DNA of 64,000 nt. It comes from Colocasia esculenta. Lineage: Eukaryota > Streptophyta > Magnoliopsida > Alismatales > Araceae. The DNA lies in NCBI GenBank assembly GCA_014218235.1, contig CM024766.1:54607545-54671544 (forward strand), written 5' to 3'. The position numbers and the translations under genes were made by a program. The notes under the pieces are model-generated. The model ran no database searches, had not been told where the DNA came from, and saw nothing but the letters and a program-made list of their open reading frames with translations. Below are positions 36,278 through 47,375 of this stretch, piece by piece; position 1 is the first letter of the stretch, and every line of letters starts with the position of its first letter.

Positions 36278-37177
36278 TTTTGTTTACAGGGTCGCCTAAG
36301 AGCATCCAAATGGTATTTGGATAGTGGGTGCTCAAGGCATATGACAGGTGACAGAAAACTATTTACAAGCTTTAGAGATGAAATTGGTCAAGTTACCTAT
36401 GAAGATAATTGAAAAGGGAAAGTTCTAGGATATGGAACTATAGGATCAAAGGAGAAAGATTTGATAGAAGATGTTATGTATGTAGAAGGTCTAAAGCATA
36501 ATCTGATTAGTATCAGTCAACTTTGCAATAAAGGCCACTTAGTCAAGTTTCAGAATGATAAGTGCATAATTCAAAAGGATGGAAAAATAGTATTTGAAGC
36601 ACAAAGAGTCAAAAATCTGTACACTCTACAATTGGCAAAACTAAAAGAAGTCAATCTATGTCTTGCAACCACAAAGAGTGAGGAAACTGATCTATGGCAC
36701 AGAAGACTAGGACATGCTAGTACTTCAGTGATCAAGAAACTAATCAAGCATGATCTAGTTGAAGGTCTTCAAAAACTAAAGCTAAAGAAATCTGGAATCG
36801 ATACAACATGTGCAAAAAGAAAGCAGACCAAGACTTCATTTCAGTCCAAAACAGTAGTAACAACTTCCAAACCTTTGGAACTCATTTATATATAGATTTG
36901 TTTGGACCAATGAGAACAGTCAGTCTTGGAGGAAAAGTTTATGGCTATGTAATCGTAGATGATTATTCAAGATTCACTTGGGTATCATTTTTAGAAGCCA
37001 AATTAGAAACATTCTCAGCTTTTCTAAAGTTTAGTAAATTAGTACAGAAGAATAAAAAATTTGAGATGATTAGCATTAGATCTGATCATGGTGGAGAATT
37101 CAAGAATGAAGAATTTGTCAGATTCTGTGAAGAAAATGGTATAGAACACAACTTCTCTGCACCAAGAACACCTCAAC
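36278..37177 (+). pseudogene. pol: Element E protease and integrase N-part
   Basis: Protease motif W-Y-L-D-S-G-C-S-R-H-M-T-G near 36309-36350, then the GAG-pre-integrase region (L-W-H-R-R-L-G-H-A-S near 36690). Integrase follows with first catalytic Asp in H-L-Y-I-D-L-F-G-P-M, second in I-R-S-D-H-G-G-E-F near 37075, and the N-F-S-A-P-R-T-P-Q block near 37155. Lesions: TGA near 36409 and frameshifts near 36810 and 36890. Interrupted after 37177 by element C; the duplicated TCAAC (37173-37177, 47376-47380) shows that the frame continues at 47381. Confidence 0.92.
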
Positions 37178-39723
37178 TGTAACACCCTCTTCCGACCGCA
37201 CACACACATATACATATCACATAACTTTTTGGTACCCAAAATTTGTCAGATTCGTTCTGGGCAGACAAATCCGTGTAATGCACAAGACCAGCAAACCATT
37301 CCACAAAGGCATCTTTGGAAGTACTATACATTAACAGAGTAACTAGGTACTATCGCCCATTAAATACATAAAGTCAAGCTTTCTCTCTCTAGACTTTTAA
37401 CAATACAACAAAGTCTAAAAAAAATCTACTAAAACTATGCTATTCTTCTTCATTTCTTCTTCATCAGCAGTGGAATTGTGAATCATCTGTAGCTGAGATT
37501 ATACACACTTTCAATCTGAAAGGGTTGGAGTAAACAAAGGCATGAGTCGGAGGACTCAGTAGGTGAAAGTAAGCATATATGGATCAGAATATATTTGCTC
37601 ATGAACTTCATACTTAACAGGAACATATAGTCAAATTTGATTTCATAACGGCCCAAACGAATTTCAGAACAAGAGTCATAAATGTCTTTCAAAATTCAGA
37701 TCATAGCTTGATTTGGAAACGAATTCGACAGGCATCATACTGCTCTCAAGAGGTTAATAAATAACGTAAATACATCCTCAATGCTTAGGCGATTCCAGCA
37801 CCTTGGATCTTGTTCATTGCGCAAGAACGGGGTTTATTACCCACCATCATCAGACCACTGACTTAGATTTACCTACAAACTGTCACCCACAACTGATCAC
37901 AAGTGACTGGTGCTACCATAAGTGATCCTAATTCCCTCTTCGAAGAGAGCATTGTTTTCAGATCATAAGTTATATTTCATGAGCGCAATAGGGATAGAAA
38001 TTCAAAGACAATTTGATTGATGATTAACCAAATCATCTTGGTAATAAAGTAGTTTAGAGTCCAAGAAAATGAGATAAACAACTCATAGGGTCAATAATAT
38101 AGTGAATCTTCAAAGGATGGGACGAGAATTGGTGCTGAAAAAACAACAGGACAACAAGTGTCGACAACCAGAAGGCAGCTGTCGACAGGTACTGGTTTCT
38201 AGAACCATGTTTCTAGGATTTGGTTAGCGCCTGTCGACAGGCAAGGGTCATCTGTCGACAGTCAGGGTCATCTGTCGACAGATGAGAGCTATCTGTCGAC
38301 AGCTACTAATTTTTTAGAAGTTTTGGGTTCTGGAAAGCTTGAAGCCTGTCGACAGATGATTTCCAACTGTCGACATCCGTAAGTCCAGCTTCCAGAAATA
38401 GATCCATACAACTCTAAATACTCTTTTAGACATTTCCTATGAAACTAAATATGCTTAACACATCAAAGAGGGTCTTTTACACAGTTCTAAACATCACTTG
38501 TATGAGGGAATCAAGTGGGAAAACAAAAACATACTAAGGCAAATACACCTATAACGAGATAATAACTGAAGACATAATCTTCCAAAGCACATTCTCTTGC
38601 AACAAATAGGAAGATTTCCACCAACATACTTGGAGTAACATCAATATTAGCTAAAGCTTGATCACAGGAAATAGAAACACAATTCTAATGATGTTTCCAG
38701 TATCAATGACAAGTGTGAACATGATCCAATGCCTAAACTTGGACTTCTTAACCTGAAAGAAAAAGATTGGAGAGGAAATGTAGGAAGGAACCTACTTCAC
38801 TTGAAAGGGAAATGAAGATTCTTCTTCTCCTTCATGTAAAAATCTATAGTAGCAGGAAGAAGAATAAGAAATCCACACAGGTAAAAGCTTCGGCAGGTGC
38901 AGTTGAGGAGACAATAATCAGCAGAAGAAGGTACAATAGCAGTCACGATCAGCAGCTGTTACACTCCAGCAGCCATAGCTCCAACAGGGATAACAGCAGC
39001 AGGAACAACACGAACAGGGGGTGGAAAGATTTGTACGATGGGTGAAGAGAGAGTTTTTATAACTCTTCCAGATTACATGCATGCCGGCACGTCGGCCACA
39101 CAGGTGTTATGGTGAAAACCATTTGCTTTTACACAGTAACACGTTAACCACGCAAGGCCATAAAGCTTACACGTAGGGTTTAAATGTGTAAGTCTTCTAT
39201 CCCATATGGCAAGAGCTTATGTAGCCTCTAATATGTAAGCTATAATTACTCAGAAAAATGGTTACTGTAAATGGGTAATAAATTGGTTGTCCCATTTATC
39301 CTTAAATTTTTATAACCAAATGATGTCATTCAAGTTGAAATTTCAACCATAGACTAATAGGAAGGTTTTACAAATTATGGTGATTTTAGTTTAATTTTTA
39401 GAATTTACTTTTCACCCAGCAAAAATTACCCCGAAAATCATTGTGTCGGCTTAATCTTGATATCCGTGCGTCAATAATTCAGGATATTTATATTTCCTGA
39501 ATCAGCACATTTTTTTCAGAATTATGGTGGTCTCAAAATTATATTCTGTTATCAAAATCCGGTGTCACCCTGTAAGGGTGCGCACGACTGAAAGTAGTAC
39601 CGATTTATGATAGTGTGCCCTAAATACACCCTTAGATCTAAATATCTCAATTTAAGACTAATTGATATGTATTAACAAAAATTACTAAGTAAATTATGAT
39701 GTTCAAAATTTGAGGATAATAAA
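37178..39723 (-). mobile_element. 3' LTR of element C
   Basis: Plus-strand left end TGTAACACCCTCTTCC. Right end GAGGATAATAAA, degraded from GAGGATATTACA in the other LTR. A TATA box (TATAAAAA, plus 39054-39061 read on minus) is followed downstream (leftwards) by the GTCGAC array 38160-38374. It differs from the 5' LTR in a ~30-bp replacement near 37230-37260. The frames at 38767-39045 and 37039-37692 match non-coding LTR in both copies. Confidence 0.93.
38160..38374. repeat. CTGTCGACAG palindrome array, 3' LTR of C
   Basis: Eight GTCGAC sites in 215 bp (38160, 38181, 38233, 38254, 38274, 38295, 38348, 38369), most within the 10-bp palindrome CTGTCGACAG, often followed or preceded by AGGGTCAT. 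It corresponds to 45825-46024 in the other LTR. Confidence 0.95.
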
Positions 39724-39734
39724 TTTCTCCCCCT
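39724..39734 (-). other. Polypurine tract of element C
   Basis: AGGGGGAGAAA on the minus strand lies directly upstream of the 3' LTR start at 39723, with the chromodomain stop about 35 bases before it. Confidence 0.85.
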
Positions 39735-39769
39735 GTTAGAATAAATTTCATCCTCGAAATTGGCAAAAT

Positions 39770-40624
39770 CTACTTATCGAATAATTGTGGATACTTTTCT
39801 TTCATTTCTTCCTCCAACTCCCACGTTTCCTCTTCCATGAGTGCATTTCTCCATAAAATTTTTACCATAGAAACTATTTTGTTTCTAAGAACTTGTTCTT
39901 TCCTGTCCAATATTTTCACGGGTTCCTCCTGTACGGTTAAATCTGACTGTACCTCGACATCTTCATAACTGATTAAGTGTGAAGGAACCATTATGTATTT
40001 TCTCAGCATGGATATGTGAAACACATTATGAATGTGTGACCAAGAGGGCGGTAGAGCTAACTGATATGCTACTTCTCCTATTCTCTGCAATATTTCAAAA
40101 TGCCCTACATATCTTGGATTGAGCTTTCCTTTCTTACCAAATCTCATGATACCTTTGGTTGGAGAGATCTTTAGAAATACATGATCACCTATGTTGAATT
40201 CTAGTGGTCTCCTTCTCTTATCAGCATACTTTTCTAATTCAGTTAATTTGGTTTCATATTCTGCCACAATCATATCTTTTTGCTCCAGCTGCAAAAATTC
40301 CACTTCTTTTCTATCCTTGATGTGCGGTGGAGTGTATTTCTCATACAATTCTCTTAAGAATTCTTCCCAAGTAATGTTATCCCCTCTGTTTCTGAATACA
40401 TTCCTTATGACAGATTGCCACCACTCATCTGCTCTATCCTGAAGCATATAAGTTGCCAGTGTGACCTTGTCCTCCTCTTCACATCTAATGGCATTGAATA
40501 TCTTTTCCATCTCTCTAACCCATCCTTCTACAATCTCAGGTTGACTATTTCCTTTGAAGGCTAGAGGTCCCATCTTCTTAAATTTTTCTAATAGAGATGC
40601 TCTAGAAATTCTTTCTCCACTCAT
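39770..40624 (-). CDS. Gag-chromodomain fusion protein of element C
   Basis: An open 284-residue frame. Residues 1-134 are chromovirus Gag capsid (L-E-K-F-K-K-M-G-P-L-A-F-K-G; T-Y-M-L-Q-D-R-A-D-E-W-W; Y-E-T-K-L-T-E-L-E-K-Y-A). From about residue 135 the sequence becomes the integrase C-terminus (D-K-R-R-R-P-L-E-F, then the GPY/F-like G-H-F-E-I-L-Q-R-I-G near 170). It ends in a chromodomain (about 220-284, K-I-L-D-R-K-E...W-E-L-E). The join near 40222 lies at a shared K/S-Y-A motif, suggesting microhomology-mediated deletion in frame. Further gag N-terminal codons lie upstream but are separated by TAG (40628-40630), TAA (40712-40714) and the D2 insertion. ATG at 40624 is the first start downstream of those stops. 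Whether it is expressed is unknown. Confidence 0.85.
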   Translation of the reverse strand: MSGERISRASLLEKFKKMGPLAFKGNSQPEIVEGWVREMEKIFNAIRCEEEDKVTLATYMLQDRADEWWQSVIRNVFRNRGDNITWEEFLRELYEKYTPPHIKDRKEVEFLQLEQKDMIVAEYETKLTELEKYADKRRRPLEFNIGDHVFLKISPTKGIMRFGKKGKLNPRYVGHFEILQRIGEVAYQLALPPSWSHIHNVFHISMLRKYIMVPSHLISYEDVEVQSDLTVQEEPVKILDRKEQVLRNKIVSMVKILWRNALMEEETWELEEEMKEKYPQLFDK

Positions 40625-40782
40625 GTCCTATTGATTCTTCATTAGAGTCTGCACTAACCCTAGGATTGACTGCATAAAAGTAGCAAAATCAGGAGTCCCA
40701 GCTCTTCCTTCTTAGGGGTTACTAGCCGATGGAATATTGGGAACTTCCTCTCTGGAACCTTCCTCAATTTCCTCATGTCTAT
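40625..40782 (-). pseudogene. gag: Element C gag N-terminus, inner part
   Basis: In frame with the fusion frame but with TAG at 40628-40630 and TAA at 40712-40714, both replacing Gln codons. It contains D-F-A-T-F-M-Q-S-I-L-G-L-V-Q-T, the Gln-rich leader helix typical of chromovirus gag. It continues across solo LTR D2 at 44617. Confidence 0.8.
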
Positions 40783-43700
40783 TGTCACGTCCCGAGAATT
40801 ACGCAGCGGATATTAATTCGAAGAATTCGAGTCGATATTTCGAGACGCGGACAGTCGGCAAATAAGCCTCTAGCTAGCACGCACTAAATGTGTATCAACA
40901 CAACATCATAATAGGGCCCATATGTTGAACTCAATATAAATTGTATTCAAATCTCAACTCATTGTATTTCAAATAGAAACTATTACAGGACTAAGACTTG
41001 ATGAAAGGAAAGTACATAATACTTCTCACTTCCTACTACATGTTCTAACCCTCAAAACAAATTACTATAACTAGACTCATAGTTGGAAAGCTCATCACTC
41101 AGACGCATTCCCATCCTCGACTTGCTCTTCCTCTTGAACTTCATTGTCACCTAGATGGGGTAAAAGTAGGGAATGAGCAAACTAGCCCAGTAGGATTTAT
41201 ATCTCAATGTGCGGGCAATGATACAAGTGATTAACATTTTAGAACTAGGCAAGTACGATGAATGATATGCAAGTACGAATAAAAACTCGTTAAAACATGA
41301 TATATAAAACAAGCTAGAGAGAGTGATTATGATAGAACAATATTTGTGAACAATATGACAAGATAGAACTAGCAATAGATCACTTTGTACAAGCACGCAA
41401 GAATTCACTTGATGTCAATAACGCAAGATATCACTAATTGCATTAAATGCAGGATGGCCATATCACGCAAGCAAGCAAGCAAGATTTCACAAGCACGATC
41501 AAGTAATACTAATCAGGCACGTAGACACCAATGTACACCAAGAAAAGATCCATCAAGAATGTACACCAGCACACGTGTATGTGGTTATGTATCTAACATT
41601 CAACAAGCAAGAAAGTACTCCCAGCGCAGATGCAACGCCAATAATCATTATACCCCATGGTTAACAGTATATTTATGACTCTCCGTCATTGGGGCTAGAC
41701 TGGAGCCCTTGGACACACGCCGTGCCCTGTCAGCCATCTCATGAAAATTTTAAATGTAGATACCCACAGTCATTAATAATGGCCAATGAGAGTTTCAATA
41801 AGTAAGCAGGTGTAATGTCATGTTCATGATGATGATGGGAAGAAGTAATAATTAAATTGAACATGATTTCATGAGAACAATGGTCAAGAGATAAATTTGG
41901 CAGCATAACGGTACAATTTATACCTTTGTTCAATCTTTACATTAATGGCTTTAGTCTAGTTTGTAAGTCACACTCACGAGATCAAGAAGAGAAAGGAAGT
42001 GCACGCTATCTCCAGGGAACTTCAATGGTACAACCAACTCGTCGGCCATGTGGGAATCCATGGTCAGAGGAGATTTACGGAGGCCTTGGTGAAAAGGTCG
42101 CTAGTCTACCGATTCGGAATGACTGGTAGAGAGTTTCCAATTTCCCAAGAAGGGGCTACCTAATAGTGCTAGTGTGTAGTGCGGTACGCGTCACAATTCA
42201 CAAACCATCGGTTTCAAACTCGCAGGAAGCACTAGACAATAAAATATGGAATAAAACTATGCTCTTTAACTCATCATGGTTTGCAAGATTTTATGATAAC
42301 CATTATCATTTAAACATGGTAGAACAGTAGGAAGATTAAATCACAAGAAACATGAATGGATCATAACATTTAAGGAGCACTTAGAATAGCATTCATGTAA
42401 TTAAAGCTTTTAAATGGGTTAATAAATTTTAAGCCATTAAATAACAATCATGAAATGATCAGACCCAAGACAGGCAACTTACACAGTAAATATCATATTT
42501 AAATAGATCTTGGGTATATGCGGAAAACTATGCATGAAAACACATGGTTTCAGGTAAAGTTCTGAGATCGCGACATATCCCTATAAGGAAGGCGACGGGG
42601 TCGTCAGATCAGGCAGGCAGAAGGCGACATGGGTACTGTCGCAACCAGAACGCGACAGAGGTACTGTCGCGACCCGACCTCAGAATGCGACATATCGGGC
42701 CGTCGCGTTCACAGGGTCTGCGCCTGAGCCCGACATGGATCTGACATGCTCTTGGTTCAGACTACCATGATTTGACACAGGGTGATATTCATGAAATGCC
42801 TATATCTCTCTATATGCTGATCTTTAGACAAAACTCAAAACATAGAAAATGTCGAGGACATCTATTGAAAGAACTTTTGTGTTGTGGGCTGGGTCTGAAT
42901 CGGTCTCTAATTGCATGAAATACAGGAAGAACATGGTAAAGCCCTAAACATGCATGACTTCATGGCGACTTACATGTTAGACTTGTAACATGAGATCTAC
43001 TGACATTTGGACAAAACATCTAACATAAAAGATGACAAGAACAACTAGTATAAGAACTTTGTTGTTGGGGTTTTAACCTAATTCGGTCTTGAACCTTGTG
43101 AAAAACATGAAGAAGTGAAAGTTAAATTCAACCAGAAAACGCAGTATCATGCATGACTCTATTACGAAGTTTATAACTCTCTAAATAATGATATTTAAGC
43201 AAAACATTTAACATGAAAGATGACCATATCGACTAATACAAGAACTTTCATGTTGGAGGCTTGACCTACTTCGGTCTTAAATCTCGAGAAAAACAGGAAG
43301 AACCTAAGGCTAACTGCAAACCCGAAAACACAGTATTATGCATGACTCTCTTACGGGGTTCATAACTCTCTAACTAAAGAGTTTTAGATAAAACGTTGAA
43401 CATGAAAGATGATCATGACTACAAGTAGAAGAACTTTGATGTTGATGATTCAGTCTAATTCGGTCTCAAATCGTGTGAATAATAAGATGAACGGGAAAAG
43501 CTCTAACAGTGCGCGACTTTGGAAAAACGCTTATAATTCAAAATCTACTAAATGAAATTCGATGAAACCAGTGGGAAATGAAAGTTAACTTGATGCTCTA
43601 CACATTGGTATAGGATATGTTAAGATTTGGCCCGAGAAAACCTACCTTTGGTCGACTTCAAGAGAGTGGTTTGTGCAGGTCGCAGCAGATGAGAAGGGGA

Positions 43701-44616
43701 AGAAGAACGGCTTCTTGTGGTCGTTCCACAGCTCCTCAGCCACCAAGAGCTCCTCCACACGACCCTAGCAAGTTCTAAATTCGTTCCTAGGGTTTGGGTG
43801 AAGAGTATTTAAGTAACCATGGTGTTTAGGAGTCCTATTATAACTAGGAAAAGAGGATTTCGGGATTGGCATGTTTGGTTTCCTATTTTTGATGATTTCC
43901 TCCTCCCTTTGAGTGTGTGAGACATTAGGAAACCTCCCCTCATAGTTAGGCACGAATTTGGGTTGCGATGAATGCATGATTGCATCCCAATTCAACTCTA
44001 ATTGCCTCTTTTTAATTTCAGCTTATTTATAGTTACGAATTTCTATGTATTTTCTAACTTCATTTGATTTTTGGGCCAAATGTTGTCCATTGGCCCGATT
44101 ATGATAATGGGTCATCAATATATAATGTTGGAAGTCTCCCCAAGACTTTTATTTAATTTTTGATTGTGTCGTATTTCCGTGTTAACAGTTTTCCGACTTG
44201 TTTCCTTATTTAGATAATCGGTCGCAATAACTCTTAAACCTACCCCAAATGATTTTTATTGAACCAAATTTCTTGATGGGTCATTATAGGATATTATTTG
44301 AAGTCCATATATGATTTTTATTTAATTTTCTGACTCATCCACGTACGTGTGATAATGATGTTACGACTTATTCATGAATTACGATAATAAGTCGCAAAAC
44401 ACTTTAAACTTGGATGATTGATTTTTCTTGGCACAAATTTTTTGTGAAACATTTAGTAATAATATTTAGGGTTGATTTATAATTTTTATGAAATTTTTCG
44501 ATGTGTTTTGGCACATACGATAATTGTACGTATGTTTTAAATACTCCGATATTATGGAAATTATTTATTTCCATTTATTTGAATTTTTATGTAATTAAAA
44601 TTTTCGGAGTGCTACA
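40783..44616 (-). mobile_element. Solo LTR D2 with TCTAT duplication
   Basis: A 3834-bp LTR on the minus strand (starts TGTAGCACTCC at 44616, ends GGGACGTGACA at 40783) flanked by TCTAT at 40778-40782 and 44617-44621, inside element C's gag. It is homologous to the D3 LTR (58400-63113) and partly to D1's LTR. Uninterrupted sequence at 41590-41720 matches both flanks of the insert at 60758-62290. A TATA-like TTAAATAC lies near 43810. A GCGACA/TGTCGC cluster is at 42567-42709. Frames at 41151-42129 and 43765-43995 look non-genic. Confidence 0.93.
42567..42709. repeat. GCGACA/TGTCGC palindrome cluster in D2
   Basis: Nine or so copies of GCGAC or GTCGC in 143 bp, including GTCGCGAC (42666-42673), a perfect CTGTCGC/GCGACAG hairpin with a 9-base loop (42636-42658) and GCGACATAT twice (42570-42578, 42687-42695). 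Confidence 0.9.
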
Positions 44617-44661
44617 TCTATCCTCACTGGATGTGTCGATAGCTTTTCCTTTGTCTGCCAT
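44617..44661 (-). pseudogene. gag: Element C gag start codon region
   Basis: ATG at 44661 on the minus strand begins M-A-D-K-G-K-A-I-D-T-S-S-E-D, continuing in frame at 40782 after the D2 insertion and its duplicated TCTAT. This is the original gag start of element C. Confidence 0.8.
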
Positions 44662-44820
44662 TTTCTAGAACACCATCAAACACATCCAATTAATTCATAC
44701 TATCCACTTGAGTTTTTTTTAAAAAGAAACTAAATTTTTAGACATTCCAGAATACATATAAATGTCTTATTTATTTCCTTTGTGAAAATGATCATAGAAG
44801 TGTCTATCACCCATAACCTC

Positions 44821-44832
44821 ACTCTGATACCA
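44821..44832 (-). other. Primer-binding site of element C
   Basis: TGGTATCAGAGT on the minus strand, four bases inside the 5' LTR end (44837). It has one mismatch at its last base to the initiator tRNA-Met complement. Confidence 0.9.
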
Positions 44833-44836
44833 CCTC

Positions 44837-47375
44837 TGTAACACCCTCTTCCGACCGCACACACACATATACATATCACATAACTTTTGATCGGAAGAGG
44901 GGTTACGCTGACAAATTTTGTTAAGGGCAGACAAATCCGTGTAATGCATAAGACCGGCAAACCATTCCACAAAGGCATCTTTGGAAGTACTATACATTAA
45001 CAGAGTAACTAGGTACTATCGCCCATTAATTACATAAAGTCAAGCTTTCTCTCTCTAGACTTTTAACAATACAACAAAGTCTAAAAAAAAAACTACTAAA
45101 ACTATGATATTCTTCTTCATTTCATCTTCATCAGCAGCGGAATTATGAATCATCTGTAGCTGAGATTACATACCTTCAATCTGAAAGGGTTGGAGGAAAC
45201 AAAGGCATGAGTCGGAGGACTCAGTAGGTGAAAGTAAGCGTATATGGATCAGAATATATTTGCTCATGAACTTCATACTTAACAGGAACATATAGCCAAA
45301 TTTGATTTCATAACGGCTCAAACGAATTTCAGAACAAGAGTCATAAATGTCTTTCAAAATTCAGATCATAGCTTGATTTGGAAACAAATTCGACAGGCAT
45401 CATACTTCTCTCAAGAGGTTAATAAATAACATAAACACATCCTTAATGCCTAGGTGATTCCAGCACCTTGGATCTTGTTCATTGCGCAAGAACGGGGTTT
45501 ATTACCCGCCATCATCAGATCACTGACTTGGATTTACCTACAAACTGTCGCCCACAACTGATCATATGTGGCTGGTGCTACAACAAGTGATCCTAATTCC
45601 CTCTTTGAAGATAGCACTATCTTCAGATCATAAGTTATATTTCATGAGCACAATAGGGATATAAATTCAAAGACAATTTGATTGATGATTAACCAAACTA
45701 TCTTGGTAATAAAGTAGTTTAGAGTCCAAGAAAATGAGATAAACAACTCATAGGGTCAATGGTATAGTGAGCCTTCAAAGGATGGGACAAGAATTGGTGC
45801 TGAAAACACAACAGGACAGCATGTGTCGACAGCCAAAAGGTAGCTATCGACAGGTACTGGTTTCCAGAACCATGTTTCTGGGATTTGGACAAGGCTCATC
45901 TATCGACAGGTCAGGGTCATCTGTCGACAGATGAGAGCTATCTGTCGACAGCTACTGATTTTTCAGAAGTTTTGGGTTATGGAAAGCTTGAAGCCTGTCG
46001 ATAGATGATTTCCAACTGTCGACAGCCGTAAGTCCAGCTTCTAGAAATAGATCTATACAACTCTAAAGACTCTTTTAGACATTTCCTATGAAACCAAATA
46101 TGCTTAACACATCAAAGAGGGTCTTGTACATAGTTCTAAACATCACTTATATGAGGGAATCAAGTGGGAAAGCAAGAACATACTAAGGAAAATACACCTA
46201 TGACGAGATAATAACTGAAGACATACTCTTCCTAAGCACATTCTCTTACAACAAATAGCAAGATTTCCACCAACATACTTGGAGTAACACGAATATTAAC
46301 TAAAGCTTGATCACAGGAAATAGAAACACAATTCTAATGATGTTTCCAGTATCAATGACAAGTGTGAACATGATCCAACGCCTAAACTTGGACTTCTTAA
46401 CCTGAAAGAAGAAGATTGGAGAGGAAACGTAGGAAGGAACCTACTTGACTTGAAAGGGAAATGAAGATTCTTCTTCTCCTTCACGTAAAAATCTACAGTA
46501 GCAGGAAGAAGAACAAGAAATCCACACAGGTAAAAGCTTCGACAGGTGCAGTTGAGGAGACAATATTCAGCAAAAGAAGGTACAATAGCAGTCACGACCA
46601 GCAACTGTTACACTCCAACAACCATAGCTCTAACAGGGATAACAATAGTAGGAACAGTAAGAACAGGGGGTGGAAAGATTTCTACGATGGGTGAAGAGAG
46701 AGTTTTTATAACTCTTCCAGATTACATGCATGCCGGCACGTCGGCCACACAAGTGTTACGGTGAAAACCATTTGGTTTTACACAGTAACACGTTTACCAT
46801 GCAAGGCCATAATGCTTACATGTGGGGTTTAAACGTGCAAGTCTTCTATCCCATATGACAAGAGCTTACGTAGCCTCTAATATGTAAGCTATAATTACCC
46901 AGAAAAATGGTTACCGTAAATGGGTAATAAAACAGCCGACCTATTTGTCCTTAAATGTTTATAACCAAATAATGTCCATTCAAGTTGAAATTTCAACCAT
47001 AGACTAATAGGAAGGTTTTACAAATTATGGTGATTTTAGTTTAATTTTTAGAATTTATTTTTCACCCAGCAAAAATTACCCCGAAAATCATTATGTCGGC
47101 TTAATCTTGATATCCGTGCGTCAATAATTCAGGATATTTATATTTTCATAATCAACACATTTTTTTCTGAGAATTATGGTGGTCTTAGAATTATATTCTG
47201 TTATCAAAATCCGGTGTCGCCCTGTAAGGGTGCGCACGATCGAAAGTAGTACCAGTTTATGATAGTGTGCCCTAAATACACCCTTAGATCTAAATATCTC
47301 AATTTAAGACTAATTGATATGCATAAACCAAAATTACTAAGTAAATCATGATGTTTAAAATTTGAGGATATTACA
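44837..47375 (-). mobile_element. 5' LTR of element C
   Basis: Ends TGTAACACCC / GGATATTACA (plus strand). TATA box at plus 46703-46710 read on minus; GTCGAC array at 45825-46024 with several sites decayed to ATCGAC or GTCGAT. Bases 44889-44907 are an inverted copy of the LTR end 44837-44856, which the 3' LTR lacks. Frames at 46311-46764 are LTR sequence shared with 38767-39045. Confidence 0.93.
45825..46024. repeat. CTGTCGACAG palindrome array, 5' LTR of C
   Basis: Same array as 38160-38374, with about four intact GTCGAC sites and three or four one-base variants (C-to-T or G-to-A). Confidence 0.92.

Larger units (their letters stand above)
37178..47375 (-). mobile_element. Gypsy element C, internally deleted chromovirus
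   Basis: A 10198-bp insertion on the minus strand with TCAAC on both sides. LTRs: 37178-39723 (3') and 44837-47375 (5'), 2546 and 2539 bp. Primer site 44821-44832, polypurine tract 39724-39734. The internal region is only about 1.27 kb once solo LTR D2 is discounted. It holds gag joined to the integrase C-terminus, with protease, reverse transcriptase, RNase H and the integrase core deleted. It is a non-autonomous derivative that would need proteins from a full relative. Confidence 0.95.

Noticed and set aside
38160..38374. CRISPR-like evenly spaced repeats
   Set aside because: The palindromes are 10 bp, spacing is irregular, the context is a plant LTR, and the array is duplicated in both LTRs; there is no cas gene.
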